In this document: positions 48,319 through 61,482 of the stretch, piece after piece
Numbering within the stretch: position 1 is the first letter of the stretch
Layout of the letters: each line of letters starts with the position of its first letter
Assembly: GCA_961205875.1 (NCBI GenBank)
Contig: OY540817.1
Coordinates: 14,047,001 to 14,111,000, forward strand
DNA from: Sialis fuliginosa
Taxonomy: Eukaryota > Arthropoda > Insecta > Megaloptera > Sialidae
Direction: 5' to 3'
Length of the DNA: 64,000 nt
Notes under the pieces: generated by a model
Told to the model about the DNA's origin: nothing
The model's input: only the letters and a program-made list of their open reading frames with translations
Databases searched by the model: none
Made by a program: the position numbers and the translations under genes

Positions 48319-51300
48319 ATGATAGAGCCATTTACAGCCAGTTTGGTGTGGCTCGTTGTGTTGGGGTTTGTAATTGCCTTCGTACTGGCGTTTGGGATCG
48401 GAGCTAACGATGTTGCCAACTCATTCGGCACGAGTGTCGGCTCTAAGGTACTTAGTGTTCCACAGGCATGCTGTCTCGCAACTGTCTTTGAAATCGCAGG
48501 TGCTATTCTCATTGGATACAAGGTAAAAATATATAATTTTTTTCTATACTGTTTTAAATAATCAAACAGTATGTGGATAATTTTTACTTATAATAATAGA
48601 CAAGATTGAAACATAAAGTAATTATAAATTAAGAATGGGAAAGTAGCATATTATTTTATTATCCAAATAAATATATAAATAAAAATTAGTTATGGTCTTT
48701 TTTCTGGTAGTAGTAAATTAATTTTGTTTATTAAGGAAAATCTGTTGGCTATATCAAATATATAAAACCAAACAGAACTATATAATATAATATATTAATG
48801 AAGTTTTCATTTCCATTTAAAGTAAATTTTTGAATTTTATTTTCTCAAATGTTTTTTACATGATAAATACATTATAAAATTATAAAAAGTGAAAATATAA
48901 ATATTAAAAACATCAATTCACAGTAACTCTGAAATGGTCAAACATGAACTGAAAAAGTATTAAAAATTTCAAATATATATAATAGATATTATTGCAAAAT
49001 ACGTGCAATTAAATAAGAAATGCTATAATAGTAGCCTATTCACTCCAGCATGTTCCCATCAAGAGTTCTCTAAAATAACTAATCATATTTTAGTGATCTT
49101 GGCAACTACACCCTACATGCTAGTTTGGATGTGACTTCCTGGTTCTTGCTAGCCGAGCCATCCTATTATTACAATACCCATTTTGCAATATATTTTAGAA
49201 AATAGTAAATTACTGAAATTTATTTTATCTTTTGAAAATACTTCATTAATCAAATATTTGGATAACAGAATTAACTAATAGGTTTAATTGTTTTGGCAAC
49301 TGAACCCCTCCATTGAGTAATTGAGAAGTAAAAATAATATCTAAATAAATAGTCATCAACATGAAATTAAAAAAATATTCAATGGATTGGCATCACTATA
49401 ATAAAATAACTATAGTAAGTCAACAAAAATGTATGTTTTTTTTTCATAGGTATCGGACACAATGCGCAAAGGTATCTTGGACATCAGCATGTATGAAAAC
49501 GCTGAAGTAGAACTGATGCTGGGATGTTTGAGCTCGTTGACAGCCAGCGCCGTATGGCTCATGGTTGCCACATTTCTCAAACTCCCAATCTCCGGTACTC
49601 ACAGTATAGTTGGTGCTACAGTCGGTTTTAGTTTAGTTGCTCGGGGAACTCGAGGACTGCATTGGTCTACGCTAGGAGCCATAGGTAAAACATTAGTTTC
49701 GCTATTATATAAAGCGTACAACAAAACAATAACATCTGGTTATTTGTGGACAAATCTATATTTGAATTTTAGATTTTCGTTAGATTATAATTTAAGTTTT
49801 AATGATTTTTGAATTTGTAGGATTATGAAGTAGGAAAACAATTCAAAATTGGCAATTTAATCAAAAAAAAATTGATTGACACATTTACTTGTATTATTTT
49901 AAAGCTTGCGACATCAAAATTCTTTTTTATGGTTTATCTACAACTATTTTTGACTTGTTTATTCAACTTTTCAGTGAAAACGGTTTTTAGAACTTTGCAA
50001 GTTTATAAAAGGTTAACAAATTATCTTATAACAATTGCTAAATAATGAATAGGAAACTTAAAGATTGCTTTTCAGTATATATTTTTAATTTTTATCATAT
50101 TTTTTAACCCATTAAAAAGTAAAAATAAATCAAATACAGTCAGCTTTAACTTCATCGAGGTGTGTGCTTTGAAGTTTAATAACTAATCTAAAAATAGTAT
50201 TTTAAAAATGATACCAAACAAGATTTTCCATTTTATTTTATCCCATGTACTCACAAGGGGAGATCATATCTAGGGAAGTTGGGATTTTAGTCAGCTTTGG
50301 AGAGGTGAATCTAGACCAAAAATAAGGAGACACGTGTTCGAGAACTCATCTGGGCAGCCCTTATTAGTAAAGATATTAAATTTTGAAAATTGGTATATTT
50401 CCTTAAGCTCTTATGTACTGTAATAAGCATCTACGTCAACAATCCTTCAATGGCTGTGCGTGTAGAGCGCCGGCTTATGATCCAAAGAACACAGGTTCGA
50501 ATCCCGTACCCTGTACAAAATAATTTTTATTTTTATTTTCAATTGTTTCTTACTTTTTATTTTTTTTACATATAGATTACCACTACCTGCTATTTATACA
50601 TTATGCTTTTTATGTAAACATATCGATAATACATATATGTTTTTTGGGTTGAAATACACATGTAAAGTTTTAAATAGTTTATTTATGATGTTATTTTTAT
50701 TGAAACTACGTATATAATTTATCAATTAAAAATATATTTCAATTAATCAAATTTATTTGATACCTAAATAAATTATTTTTTACTTTTATTTAATTTTTTT
50801 CATTCAAATAAATTATCGGTCTTCTATACTATTGAAAATATTATTATTTCTATTTTTTTCCTTTTTGGCCTTATAATTAAATTATTTACAGCTAGTTATT
50901 TGTTTATATTTATATTTCTTTAATTAAATAAAACAAGTAAGATTTTACGATATTATTATTTTTATTTTATAATAAATGATGCACATTTTGGAATATTTAA
51001 AAGTTTAACAATTTAAATATATTTTTAATTGGTAAATTATATACGTAGTTTCAATAAAAATAATCTATTTAAAACTTTACATGTGTATTTCAACCCAAAA
51101 AACATATATTATCGATATGTTTACCTAAAAAACATAATGTATAAATAGCAGGTAGTGGTAATCTATATGTAAAAAAAATAAAAAGTAAGAAACAATTGAA
51201 AATAAAAATTATTTTGTACAGGGTACGGGAGTCGAACCTGTGTTCTTTGGATCATAAGCCGGCGCGCTACACGCACAGCCATTGAAGGATTGTTAACGTA

Positions 51301-53880
51301 GATGCTTATTACAGTACATAAGAGCTTAAGGAAATATACCAATTTTCAAAATTTAATATCTTTACTAATAAGGGCTGCCCAGATGAGTTCTCGAACACGT
51401 GTCTCCTTATTTTTGGTCTAGATTCACCTCTCCAAAGCTGACTAAAATCCCAACTTCCCTAGATATGATCTCCCCTTGTCAGTCAAAGTTGAAAACAAAT
51501 TTGAAATTTTTTCCCGTGTTCCATAATCTTATAATACTGTGAAAGGTCAATAATACTTTTTTTAATTGTATAATTTATAAATTATTTAGTTTGTTGCCAG
51601 AATATGACCAATAAACAATGAATTCATTTTTCTTGATTACTCTTACCATAAACAATTATTTTATTTCAGTCGGATCGTGGTTCGTATCTCCCGTACTGAG
51701 TGGAGTAGTGTCTGCAGTACTATTCTACATAATTAAAAAGTTTATTTTATCAAAACCCCAGCCTTTAGAACCTGGCCTACGCAGCTTACCTATATTTTAT
51801 GGTTTCACGTTGCTAGTAAATGTGTTTTCGATTGTGCACGACGGTCCTAAACTTCTATACATGGACAAAATCCCGATATGGGGAGCCACCGTTCTCAGTA
51901 TTTCAGTGGGCGTGATAACGATGTTGATTGTGATATTCGTTGTCGTCCCACGCCAGAGGAAAAACATTCTCATGAATCTCAAAAATGAATCCGTCAATTT
52001 TACTTTTGGAGGCTCTACAGACTCGTCCCCCACAAATAGTCCAAAGAAATCTAACCGTCTGTCGCAGATAAGTGATACCAAAACGCTTACAGTCATTAAT
52101 GAAACTACCGAGATGCTTCCTTTAAGTCAACAAGGTAAATATACTTAAAATCTAAGACTTTCCCGTTATCCCAGCTAAATATGATCTAACATTACCGTTT
52201 TACTCAGCAATTATAACGTGAGCAAATTCAGGAATATTTTTAATATTTCCAAGAAAATTATTTTTAAAAAGTATTTCTAGTTCAAAGTTAAACTTCATAA
52301 ATAATATTTTATTGTTGTAGAATTATAGTAATATTTAGTAAGCATAATTATGTTTTTATCTTGTATGTTGAATACATTCTCCAGAACTGGGATCACAGCC
52401 ATCTTGCCCCCTTTCTAGATTGGTCCTTGTTTTTTTTCAAGCAAAGATCATATTTAGTTTAATTAAATATATTTAATCATATAACATCATTATCTATAAA
52501 TATATGTACTAAAAATAACCGTTGTGTAATAGTACATATTTGAAGAACTATTTATAAGATACATACATATGTAAAATGGTAAAAACAAACAAAATGAATT
52601 TTAAATTTATTGATATGATTTCCTGAAATGATTGTCATTTTCCTAATTTTTGTATAAGAATGCATGATTATATTCAAATTGTAAATGATATAAAATTGAC
52701 CGATATTGTATAATAGTTGGTACAGCACAATTGGCAATATAAAACAGTTAAAAATTTCACAAAATGAATTTGTTGCGTCAGGTAATAGCCCTAACTCGAG
52801 ATATGCCTTCCCCATCAATTCTGATTCGACAGAATTCACAAACGGCTTCACGTATCCAGGTGGGAAAACGAGCGGAAACGAACTGAGAATTATCGAAAGT
52901 ACGGCAACGATCAACCCGCTGCTGACGCCAAACTCTAGCGCTGTCCCTCTTATAATGGATAAGAAGAGTGCTGTAAAACAAAATGACGATAACATATGTA
53001 CGATAGAGCTGCAAGAAAACGCACGTCTACAATCGATGAATTCTGAAAACACGGAAGTTTCAAAACTGTTTAGTTTTCTACAAGTCTTGACGGCAACTTT
53101 TGGAAGTTTTGCTCATGGTGGTAACGATGTAAGGTATAGAATCAGATGAATGTTTTATATAAAGGTGCTTTTGATTATATTATTAAATGTATTTTGGATG
53201 TTAAAAGGTAAATGTAGGCTGTAGCGATATTTAAATGTATATCTAGTTGCGTTGTGTTTATGTTTAGTGCAGTGTAGTTTAGTATATATAATAATTTGCT
53301 TAATGAGTCTAATTATATTGTGTGAATTTTAGCAATGCAATCGGTCCACTTATTGCCTTGTGGTTGATCTATACTGAAGGTTCGGTGCAACAGAAATCAG
53401 AAACTCCTTTATACATTCTACTGTATGGCGGTGTTGGCATATCAGTGGGACTGTGGCTGTGGGGACGAAGGGTTATTCAGACTATCGGAGAAGATTTAAC
53501 CAAAATCACACCATCAACGTGAGTCCAAGTTATTAAGTACTGATATGTAGATAAATAACAGTGATTTGTTTCAGGGGGTTTACAATTGAAATCGGTGCAG
53601 CGTTTACAGTGTTGTTGGCTAGTAAAGTGGGTCTGCCAATCTCTACGACGCACTGCAAGGTGGGTTCGGTCGTGTTCGTGGGCTACGCCAGCTCGTCTAG
53701 TCAAGGCGTTGACTGGAAACTCTTTAGGTAACGAGTAAGCAGCGCTGTGCCTATACACAACGTGCTAACGTGTTTGTATTGTTTTGCAGGAACATAATCT
53801 CAGCATGGGTGGTAACAGTGCCTGTGGCGGCCATATTATCAGCGGGCTGTATGGCGTCACTCCAATATTTCGTTCTATAG
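48319..53880 (+). CDS. Type III sodium-dependent phosphate transporter (PiT/SLC20), 7 coding exons, 561 aa
   Basis: Exons: 48319-48522, 49450-49684, 51670-52134, 52782-53133, 53333-53518, 53575-53727, 53790-53880. All are GT-AG and in phase, total 1686 bp with TAG. The N-terminal PiT repeat holds [17 protein letters not shown] (about 26-42), and [12 protein letters not shown] follows in the second exon. A long hydrophilic central loop (about 240-385) is encoded by exons 3-4 and is Ser/Asn-rich. The C-terminal repeat has HGGNDVSNAIGPL (from 413) and [12 protein letters not shown]. These inverted PD001131-type signatures define SLC20 proteins, which import inorganic phosphate with sodium across the plasma membrane. 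Length is slightly below vertebrate PiT1/2 because the loop is shorter. A 1.2-kb foldback element occupies the second coding intron. Confidence 0.96.
50250..51483. mobile_element. Foldback element 2 (1.23 kb) with tRNA-like segments in both arms
   Basis: Two arms of nearly 500 bp (50250-50745 and 51015-51483) are almost exact inverses around a 270-bp AT-rich loop. The ends are CTCACAAGGGGAGATC and GATCTCCCCTTGTCAGT. Each arm contains GACACGTGTTCGAGAACTC, then a tRNA-like block reading inward, then T-rich sequence. It lies in a phosphate-transporter intron. End sequences and inner phrases (GACACGTGT, AAAGATA-TTAAATTTTGAAAATT) are shared with 12597-13375, so the two are members of one family. 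No protein is encoded. Confidence 0.88.
50452..50515 (+). other. tRNA-like segment (left arm of foldback 2)
   Basis: TGGCTGTGCGTGTAGAGCGC resembles the D-arm/A-box of a tRNA, and GGTTCGAATCCCG is a canonical T-arm/B-box. TTATGAT sits where an anticodon loop would be. The acceptor stem does not pair and the anticodon stem is broken, so I read it as a tRNA-derived pol III promoter, not a working tRNA. T runs follow within about 20 bp. An inverse copy lies at about 51217-51282, with GGTTCGACTCCCG. Confidence 0.6.
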
Positions 53881-54270
53881 TCAATAACATTATAGTCGGA
53901 GCAGTGAGACTTATCTCTTAAGTGTTTAGAAACCTAAAACAGAGGAGAAACCATAACTATATACTTAATTATGTATCATTCACTGGTTCTACAATAATAA
54001 ATACATTCTACCGCTTGTAGAAATATCTTCTGTAGAGGGATACACATCTCCGTCACCATGGGTCATACATTCCATGGCTGTTAGGTAGCGTTATGAAATT
54101 TGTTAATCGGTAATATAAATAAACAAAAGGCTCTAGTGATACAATGTTGTTACCTATTTTCGTATATTTATTTGTTAATTTATTATTTATTTTTTCCACT
54201 CGAATGATGCCATACTTTATTCTTGTTAATAAAGTTTTGTTGTATAGCACAACTGTGACAACAAATAAAA
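53881..54270 (+). other. 3' UTR of the phosphate transporter
   Basis: Downstream of the TAG there are AATAAA hexamers near 54115, 54229 and 54264. The last is followed by AT-rich sequence. No other gene is seen here. Confidence 0.5.
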
Positions 54271-57232
54271 TTTAATTTAATATAATTTCTTACCTTTTCT
54301 TTGGTAATTCCCTACGCTAGTTATTTATTTAACATTAGGAGATATAGTATATGTCATACCACAACTTACTAAAATCTTAATCAACACTATATTTATGTAT
54401 TATTTACATATATTGTTATATTTTATATACTTTAGAGTTTTTGACTATCTATTAATACTATTGAAAGCAAATGTCAGTTTTTTGCTGTGTATATTTTACA
54501 GAAAACATAATCACAGCAAAGAAAAAATATTTTCAAATTAAGTTTTGATTCCTTTGGGAAAAACTGATGTTTTCTTTTAATAGACACATTTACCAGATGG
54601 GTATAAAACCGTTAACCATAGTTACTACAGAATAGTTTTAATACATATATTTCTTAATTATTAGTATTTCAAATTTTTAACGGATCTTTTATTAATTCCA
54701 GCCATTTAAAATTTCTTAGGTCGATGTTTATATTGTTAATTATTTTTGGGTCTATAAAATAAATGACTTCCAGGTTTTTAAACCTTTATCGATCTGAGGT
54801 TTTAATACTTAATACTAGATTATTTAATTAACATTTTAAGATTATCTAAACAGCATAGATGACGTTTTTATTATTCATCTGGTATGTATGTTATAACTAT
54901 TAAAATACGTTGAACAGTTTTAGTTAGTTATTATGATATTTACTATATAATTATTTAAAGTAAAACAATATAGTTATTAATTAAAATAGTTCATTATCCC
55001 TCTGCTGTTAAAATGAATGTTTCGATGTGATAGTTTTAATGAAACATAACTATCAAAGATAGAATTATTGTAGTTGACAATATATTCAACAGTAAAATAT
55101 ATTTTTTAGATGCTTTTATATGAACTATTATATGTTTTGTGTAGAATATACTGTATTGTTTATGATATTTTTATTATATTTTAAACATAGAATTTGAGTT
55201 ATTATATGAATAAGTTAGTTTTTCAGATAGTTATTAAAAATAAATTTTGAAAGCATGTTTTTTTTATATAAATTAGTACACTCTATATGCATAAATAATA
55301 AAATAATTATTTCATAATCATTGTTCAAAAAAGATACATCATTAGTTAGAATTAAGATATAATATATAATAATATATACTAATAAAAAACATCTTTTAAA
55401 TTTCATTGACATTTTTTGCTCACAACAATTTAAAAAATTTTAAACTTTTTTGAACAAGGAGTACATGTTTATTAAAATATTAAATTTAAGGTAGTGTTAT
55501 TATTATTTTATTTTATACTAGGTTTGGGCAATTAGAAAATCACAAAGTAATTTTTTCTTCATATTAACATAATATTGCCCAGCCCTGTTTTATGTATATA
55601 GATGTACAATACTTTTTAAATAAATTGTTTATGCTTTCTGTTTATTAAATATCTGTATGTTTTTAGCTACACTAGTTGATTATAATATAAGAGGGTAAGT
55701 TAAATACATGTTAGAAATAAAAGGATTTTCATGTTGTCGCAAGGTAAGTACGTTTTTTTTTTAATTTTGATCGTAATAAATGCTTTCAATGCATGCAATC
55801 AGTTATATTACAATAATTGTAGTATACCATTCGTTTACAATAAGTGTAAACAAGTATCATTTTTGTAAAGAAAGTAAAAATCGAAATCAATATTTTCTTT
55901 TAAAAATAAATTAATTTTGTTAAATATACTGGTAGTTTAGTACTAAAAGGTCAGAAACCTTTATAGAACTCTATGGATCCCCTCTCTCACGGAAAATGCA
56001 CACGCGTGATTGGAGCAAACAACAAATTATCCCCTCTAGACATAAGAGGGACTGAAGGGAGTCCATTTGATCTAAAATTTGAATGTTGTATAGTGTTTCT
56101 TATTTTCAAGTTGAGCATGTGTGTGCGATAGGCAGGTGAGAAATTATTATGAACAATAAAATGTGCAATTTTTAATTAGTAAATTAAATATTTCGTATTG
56201 TTTCGGTGACTCGAATGGTAAGTTATTATATATAGTAAAATGTATTTCATTTATATATTATGTTCTTAAATTTAAACAATGCTCAAGATCTTGTGTCTAT
56301 TGTTTCGTGGAAAGACACGGCCATAATTATTTCTTGTTTTTGTTTGTGGTTTCCATTTAATTGGTCGATTTAAAATGTGGGTATTAAGAGCAGTGGCGGC
56401 GAATAAAGTGAAATTTATTTCACTAATCAATGTGATTCTCAACTAAATATTATGTATATGAATTATCGAAATTCAAATTTAATTGTTACTTAACAAATTT
56501 TAAAACATTTTTGATGCCAACAATAATATTTAATAAAAAGTTATTGTTTTAATGTTACAGTTAGTTGCTTTTGTTTAATATATTGTGTAGCACAATTTTT
56601 TTGTGTGTATTGGCGGGAAATTAAAGAAAACCGATCTTTTCACTAGATGGGTGTGAGTTTAGTGCATGTTCTGTACAATCATGACTAGATCCACACTCAT
56701 CCAATGATTAGAACAGAATTCAACAGTTATCATCGGAAGTTTAAAGAAGTTATGTAATTTAAGGAATACGATTTTCAATGTTTCCTTTGTTTAAAGTATA
56801 AGTTATAAAGTTAGTTACGTGAAAAAGGCGCATTGCAAATTATTTTTTTACTAACAAAAAATGTAACATAGTTTCAATTCAATTAACATAAATGTAGATA
56901 ATGAATTGTTTTATTTATTAAAATAATTATAACGAAAAAAATTAAGAATTAAAAGTTGTTGTTCATTTAATTTTTAATAAACAAACAACTGGTTGGTGAA
57001 ATTCGTTCTAAACAAAAACCAATGTATGTAGTCTAATTAGGTTTTGATAATGAAACTATGTCCTAAAATGTGTCGAGCACTGAATAACAATTTGCATTTT
57101 CATGGCATTTTTACAAAGGCGTTGCACTCGGGCGGCGCGCGTTCTACCGCAACGAATGAATGTTAAACACAAATGTAACCAAACACTGAGAAAATACATG
57201 TTTTTGCTATTGTGAGAACTTATATTATTAGT
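54271..57232. other. Gene-free AT-rich stretch
   Basis: Two isolated donor-like sites (GCAAG|GTAAGTACG near 55740 and GAATG|GTAAGTTAT near 56219) are not backed by an open frame or an acceptor partner I trust. A hAT-like end CAGTGGCGGCGAATAAAG lies at about 56394. Nothing else is identified. Confidence 0.5.
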
Positions 57233-57750
57233 TATAAAGTGACCAAACATACTGATTTTTAGGGTTCTGTTTTGATTTACAATTTGTAATGGATTTTAAG
57301 AAAAACCACCTATTTAAATGTATCTATAAATGTAACTAGACCCTCTGACCGGCTACCCACTTAATTTCCTAAATGTCCCACTTTTTTTAAATAATGTTTA
57401 ATCCACTTGAATTTTATTTATATTAGTGATTCTATGCTTAGCATTATAATGAATTTGCTCTCGAGAAAAAAATATGCTAACACTGTCTGCGGGGTATTAA
57501 ATATAAATGCAATCAACTAACAGTTCTAATGAATGGTGTGATTTATATAACGATCTACAAGCATTAGTGCCAATTACACCTCATAAAATTCGTAGTATTC
57601 ACATTATTATACATTTATTACCACTGCTCTAAAATTCCAAACAAATAAATATTAATTTGACACCTCGCAGATAGTGTTTAATTTTAATGCGGGGAGGACT
57701 ACATTTGAGGACTTTTCTTTTATACGATTTTAAAATCTGGTCACCTTATA
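57233..57750. mobile_element. ~518-bp inverted-repeat element with a nested MITE
   Basis: The ends TATAAAGTGACCAAA and, inverted, TATAAGGTGACCAGA match over about 15 bp. The interior includes the 196-bp element at 57481-57676. No coding frame is visible. Confidence 0.5.
57481..57676. mobile_element. piggyBac-like MITE (196 bp)
   Basis: The ends CACTGTCTGCGGGG and, inverted, CACTATCTGCGAGG are a good pair. The flanks CTAA and TTTA are one or two changes from TTAA. The shape resembles the element at 10260-10561. A diverged homolog occupies about 60680-60985. Confidence 0.6.
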
Positions 57751-60700
57751 ATCTAAAGTTGTATGCCATTTTCTTATAATTATGTGTATGTTAGTTAATT
57801 AAACAAGTTAAAAAATATAAATTTCAAGTTACAAGTTAACCAAATAATTACCAATTAATTTAGCATTGATGCAGATTCAAGCATTTTTTTCAAGATGGAA
57901 TGTATTAAATATGTACAAACAAACAACATAAAATAATTACAAAAACATTGCTTTATTTATTTTACAGTAAAAAATTTAAATTAACATAAAATCAATGGGG
58001 TACCTACTTCCTAAATCAGTACAACTGTATTAATTGTTAGTTCATTTCGGTTTCTGAGTAACGCGAATAATTTTTAAACAATGAACTAATATAAATTAAT
58101 ATTTGTTTAATATCAAAATGTGGCGTCTCATTGATAATATCGGAATAAATAGTAATTTATCATTAAGTGTGTATAAGGGGTAGGAGGTATTAATTGCCTT
58201 GGTTCAAAGATGATTCATAATTTAAAAGCTACATAATATTTGACTGTAATTCTAACATAATGGTACCTGTTATCACATTTCCACATAGTACGACTACAGT
58301 TTCGTTATTGTTTAGTCTGCAAATCAGATTAGTTAATGTAAATAAATATATATTCCATATCAACTATAAATATCAGAGCTAATCACTGTGAGATACAATT
58401 GTATGAATAACATAGTTGTGTCGATAGCTGGAGAGAGACGGGAGACGCCATCATCACGCTTTCTGCATTTATATTTGGCCTTTCCACAAGACCTTTTCTA
58501 ACCTTCGGATTTTTATACAATTACATTACTTGGGTTACTTAGTTCTCAGTCACTGGAATTAGCTGGAAACCAGTGGCGGAACATAAACAAAAATATTATA
58601 ATTAATTAGTTTTTATAAAATCAAACTTTGTAAATATCTACTTAAAATTTTATGCAAATTGGAATTGCTATAATTTTCAAATTACGAACAATCTTTTCTA
58701 GTATTTTTTGCTTCTGAAAATCATATATTACAATCGCTCGATATTATAATAAAGAATTTGTGCTCGAAGCAAAACCAAACCTAAATCTTTTTGCGGAGTA
58801 CCGAAATGTTTTTTTTTTAATTGTTAAAATTCATAAACAATTTAACAGCTGCCAATCACACTGGAAATACTCCGCTGAAAGATTTTAGTTTAGTTTAAAT
58901 TTAAAACCACGAACAAATGCAAATATCTTTTTAAATTAATCATTATTGAAAAACGACAAGACACATTTTAATTGTAACATTTTCAGTATCTTTATTAAAA
59001 TTTTAGCGACTGGTTAATTTCTCTTTAATATTTGTCTATTGACGCTAATGAATTGTTTTATTATATTTTGTAAGAACAATGGCAATATGAAATAAAGTAA
59101 ATTTAACAAAACATGCGTTTTATTATTATTATTTCTTTTAGGTTGTTGATAATTGCTTTATTAAATTTACAATATAAACTTCGTTGTTTTAACAATTATA
59201 CATAATATTTTCATTTTGTACAACTCAATTGTATTGAAAAGCGAAATAAGCGAAATTAAAATGCAATAAGTATATGAACATATTTTCTGTTTTACAATTT
59301 GTTTTGATAATGGAAATATTTTAAATATCTTTAAGGAATGTCAATTAATAACGTAAGAATGGTTTTAGAAATTTTTCTCTTCTCCCTTGTAAGGATTCGT
59401 AAGTATTAGGTGACCCCCAACGGCCCAACCCGTTCCTTAAGTAAGGGTTTATTAAATTATAGAATATATGGTACAATTAAATTTAATATTAGAATAAACT
59501 ATTTAATCAGCCGAAACTGCTTTCAATTAACGTATTTTAAAATAGTTAATTAGAAAAAAAATTACGTAAATAACGCTTTGGTATTTTGAAAAAATTTCGG
59601 AGGTTATAAAGATAAAAAGTAAATTAAGAAAATGATGTTATTAGAAATTATTTTGATTAATCAATAATTTGTCATTAGTTTTATCACCAAAATGGAAATA
59701 ACTGGTATGATAACACAATAATTAATTATTTTAGGTAATAAAGTATAATACATACTCTAACTTTGGGAATTGAAAATATTGAATATAAGATACAAATATA
59801 TAGGGTGACTCATTAAAAAAAAGTTTTGTAACTTAAAATTTTTAGAGTTTTTAACGGATATCATGTATAAAATAATTAAATATTACAAAAACATCGGGTG
59901 GTGACTGGTGTTTAATTGAAAATACTTTCTCACGAAAATACAAGAATAAATCTCCAAAATAAACCAAAATGATTTTTCAAAAAAATTTTATTTAAAAATG
60001 TTTTTTTTTTTTTTAATTGTACCACTATATAAACCTATATTTAATAAAAATTAAATAAGGGTGAAATAAAAGGGTCCTTCCGTTTATGACGATGTAGGTA
60101 CTTTAATTTACTTTATCGATCACTGTGGGGTTTCTAAGACCCAAACTAGTAGGTATAAATTCAATGTTTTATAAATATTTTGTTTTTCTATTTATAGTTT
60201 TTATGCACTATACTATGTTCAATTTATCAATTATATATGTACATAATATTATGTACTGTTAAATAATTCTTAACAATTAATAAAAAATTATTTAGTATTT
60301 AGTAAAATAATGAAGTTTTTAATACTAGGGTCTACTATATCCCAGTATGACTTATGTCCCAAACAGTGGGACCGTAATCTAGTAATTTTTCAAATACATT
60401 TTATTATTATTAGTTTGACAAACAATTTTGAATATAAAGAAGCCAATTGAAACTGCAATCGCAGTTCAAATTGTTTAGTATGTTATTTGTTTATAAATCA
60501 ATGCAAGCTGACGATGACCTCAGGTCAAATAACACACACATACAATAAATAAAATAGTTTAGTGAGAGATTAAAATAGAAATGCCAATAAATCGTTTTTG
60601 TATTTTAAATAATAACAAATACAGTATATAATAATGCGTAATAAAATAGTAAAGCCTCTCTTAAAATTAGTATAAAATCTAACTCTCTAATGTCGGGTAT

Positions 60701-61482
60701 TATAAAGATTTTGATTTAGAGGAAAACCTAAGCTGGGAGCTATAAAATATAAGTGGCTGCCCACTGACAGTTGTAATCAATGGTGTAGTATAAATAAATT
60801 ACCTTGACGCATGCACATACAATGGTATAAAAGCAATGGTGATAGTGTAACATCATAGAATAATACGTTTATTATTAATTATTATAAACATTATTATTGC
60901 ATTTATTACCACTGTCTTAAACTCCCGATCAAATTAAAAACGATTTGCTTTCTCGCAGTTCGTGTAAGCTTTGATTTTACTGAACCTAGTTAGAAACTTA
61001 AAATTCTAGGTATATATTATTTTTATGAAGAGAATTGTAAGAGAAATATAATTTTTTTATTTAAAATATAATTTATCTACAGAAAAGAGGTAAAAAATTG
61101 TTCTAAAGAGTTTCTACTCGTTGACTCATCAACACACAGCGCAAGTCCCTTAATTTTGATGTGTTCTTATGGATGCCTTCTTTTTAAGAACCTTTTTTAA
61201 GCACCTTCTAATCTAAGACCTAAGATATAGTTTTCCGAAATTAATTTTTACTTATAATAATCAAAATTTGAATCTTGTCTCTATCTCTTAAACGATAAAC
61301 TATTGACTCATTTTATGTGTATTAAATAAAATTTTTAAAAAATATTTTGAAATTAAAAATTTTGATATAATTTTTTTTAAATTAATGCAACTCTGTGATT
61401 TAGTCAAATTGATTTCTGAACGGATTCGACTTGCTAGCAATTTATTTCATAACAAAGAAACAATAACAAAAACATAGTAAAG
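57751..61482. other. Gene-free stretch
   Basis: No exon chain found. A hAT-like end CAGTGGCGGAACATAAAC lies at about 58572. The stretch 58420-58530 is less AT-rich but shows no frame. The diverged repeat at 60680-60985 is listed separately. Confidence 0.5.
60680..60985. repeat. Diverged copy of the 57481 element
   Basis: It shares ordered blocks with 57481-57676: GGGTATTA, ACAGTTSTAATSAATGGTGT, CATTTATTACCACTG and CTCGCAG-T-GTGT near the end. An extra insertion of about 100 bp lies between the blocks. The terminal repeats are eroded. Confidence 0.6.

Noticed and set aside
50452..50515. A functional tRNA gene
   Set aside because: The B-box is canonical, but the acceptor stem does not pair and the anticodon stem is broken. 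The sequence is part of a foldback arm with an inverse copy.
52552..53052. 166-codon minus-strand frame
   Set aside because: It is the shadow of phosphate-transporter exon 4 plus AT-rich intron; the plus strand holds the conserved family motifs.
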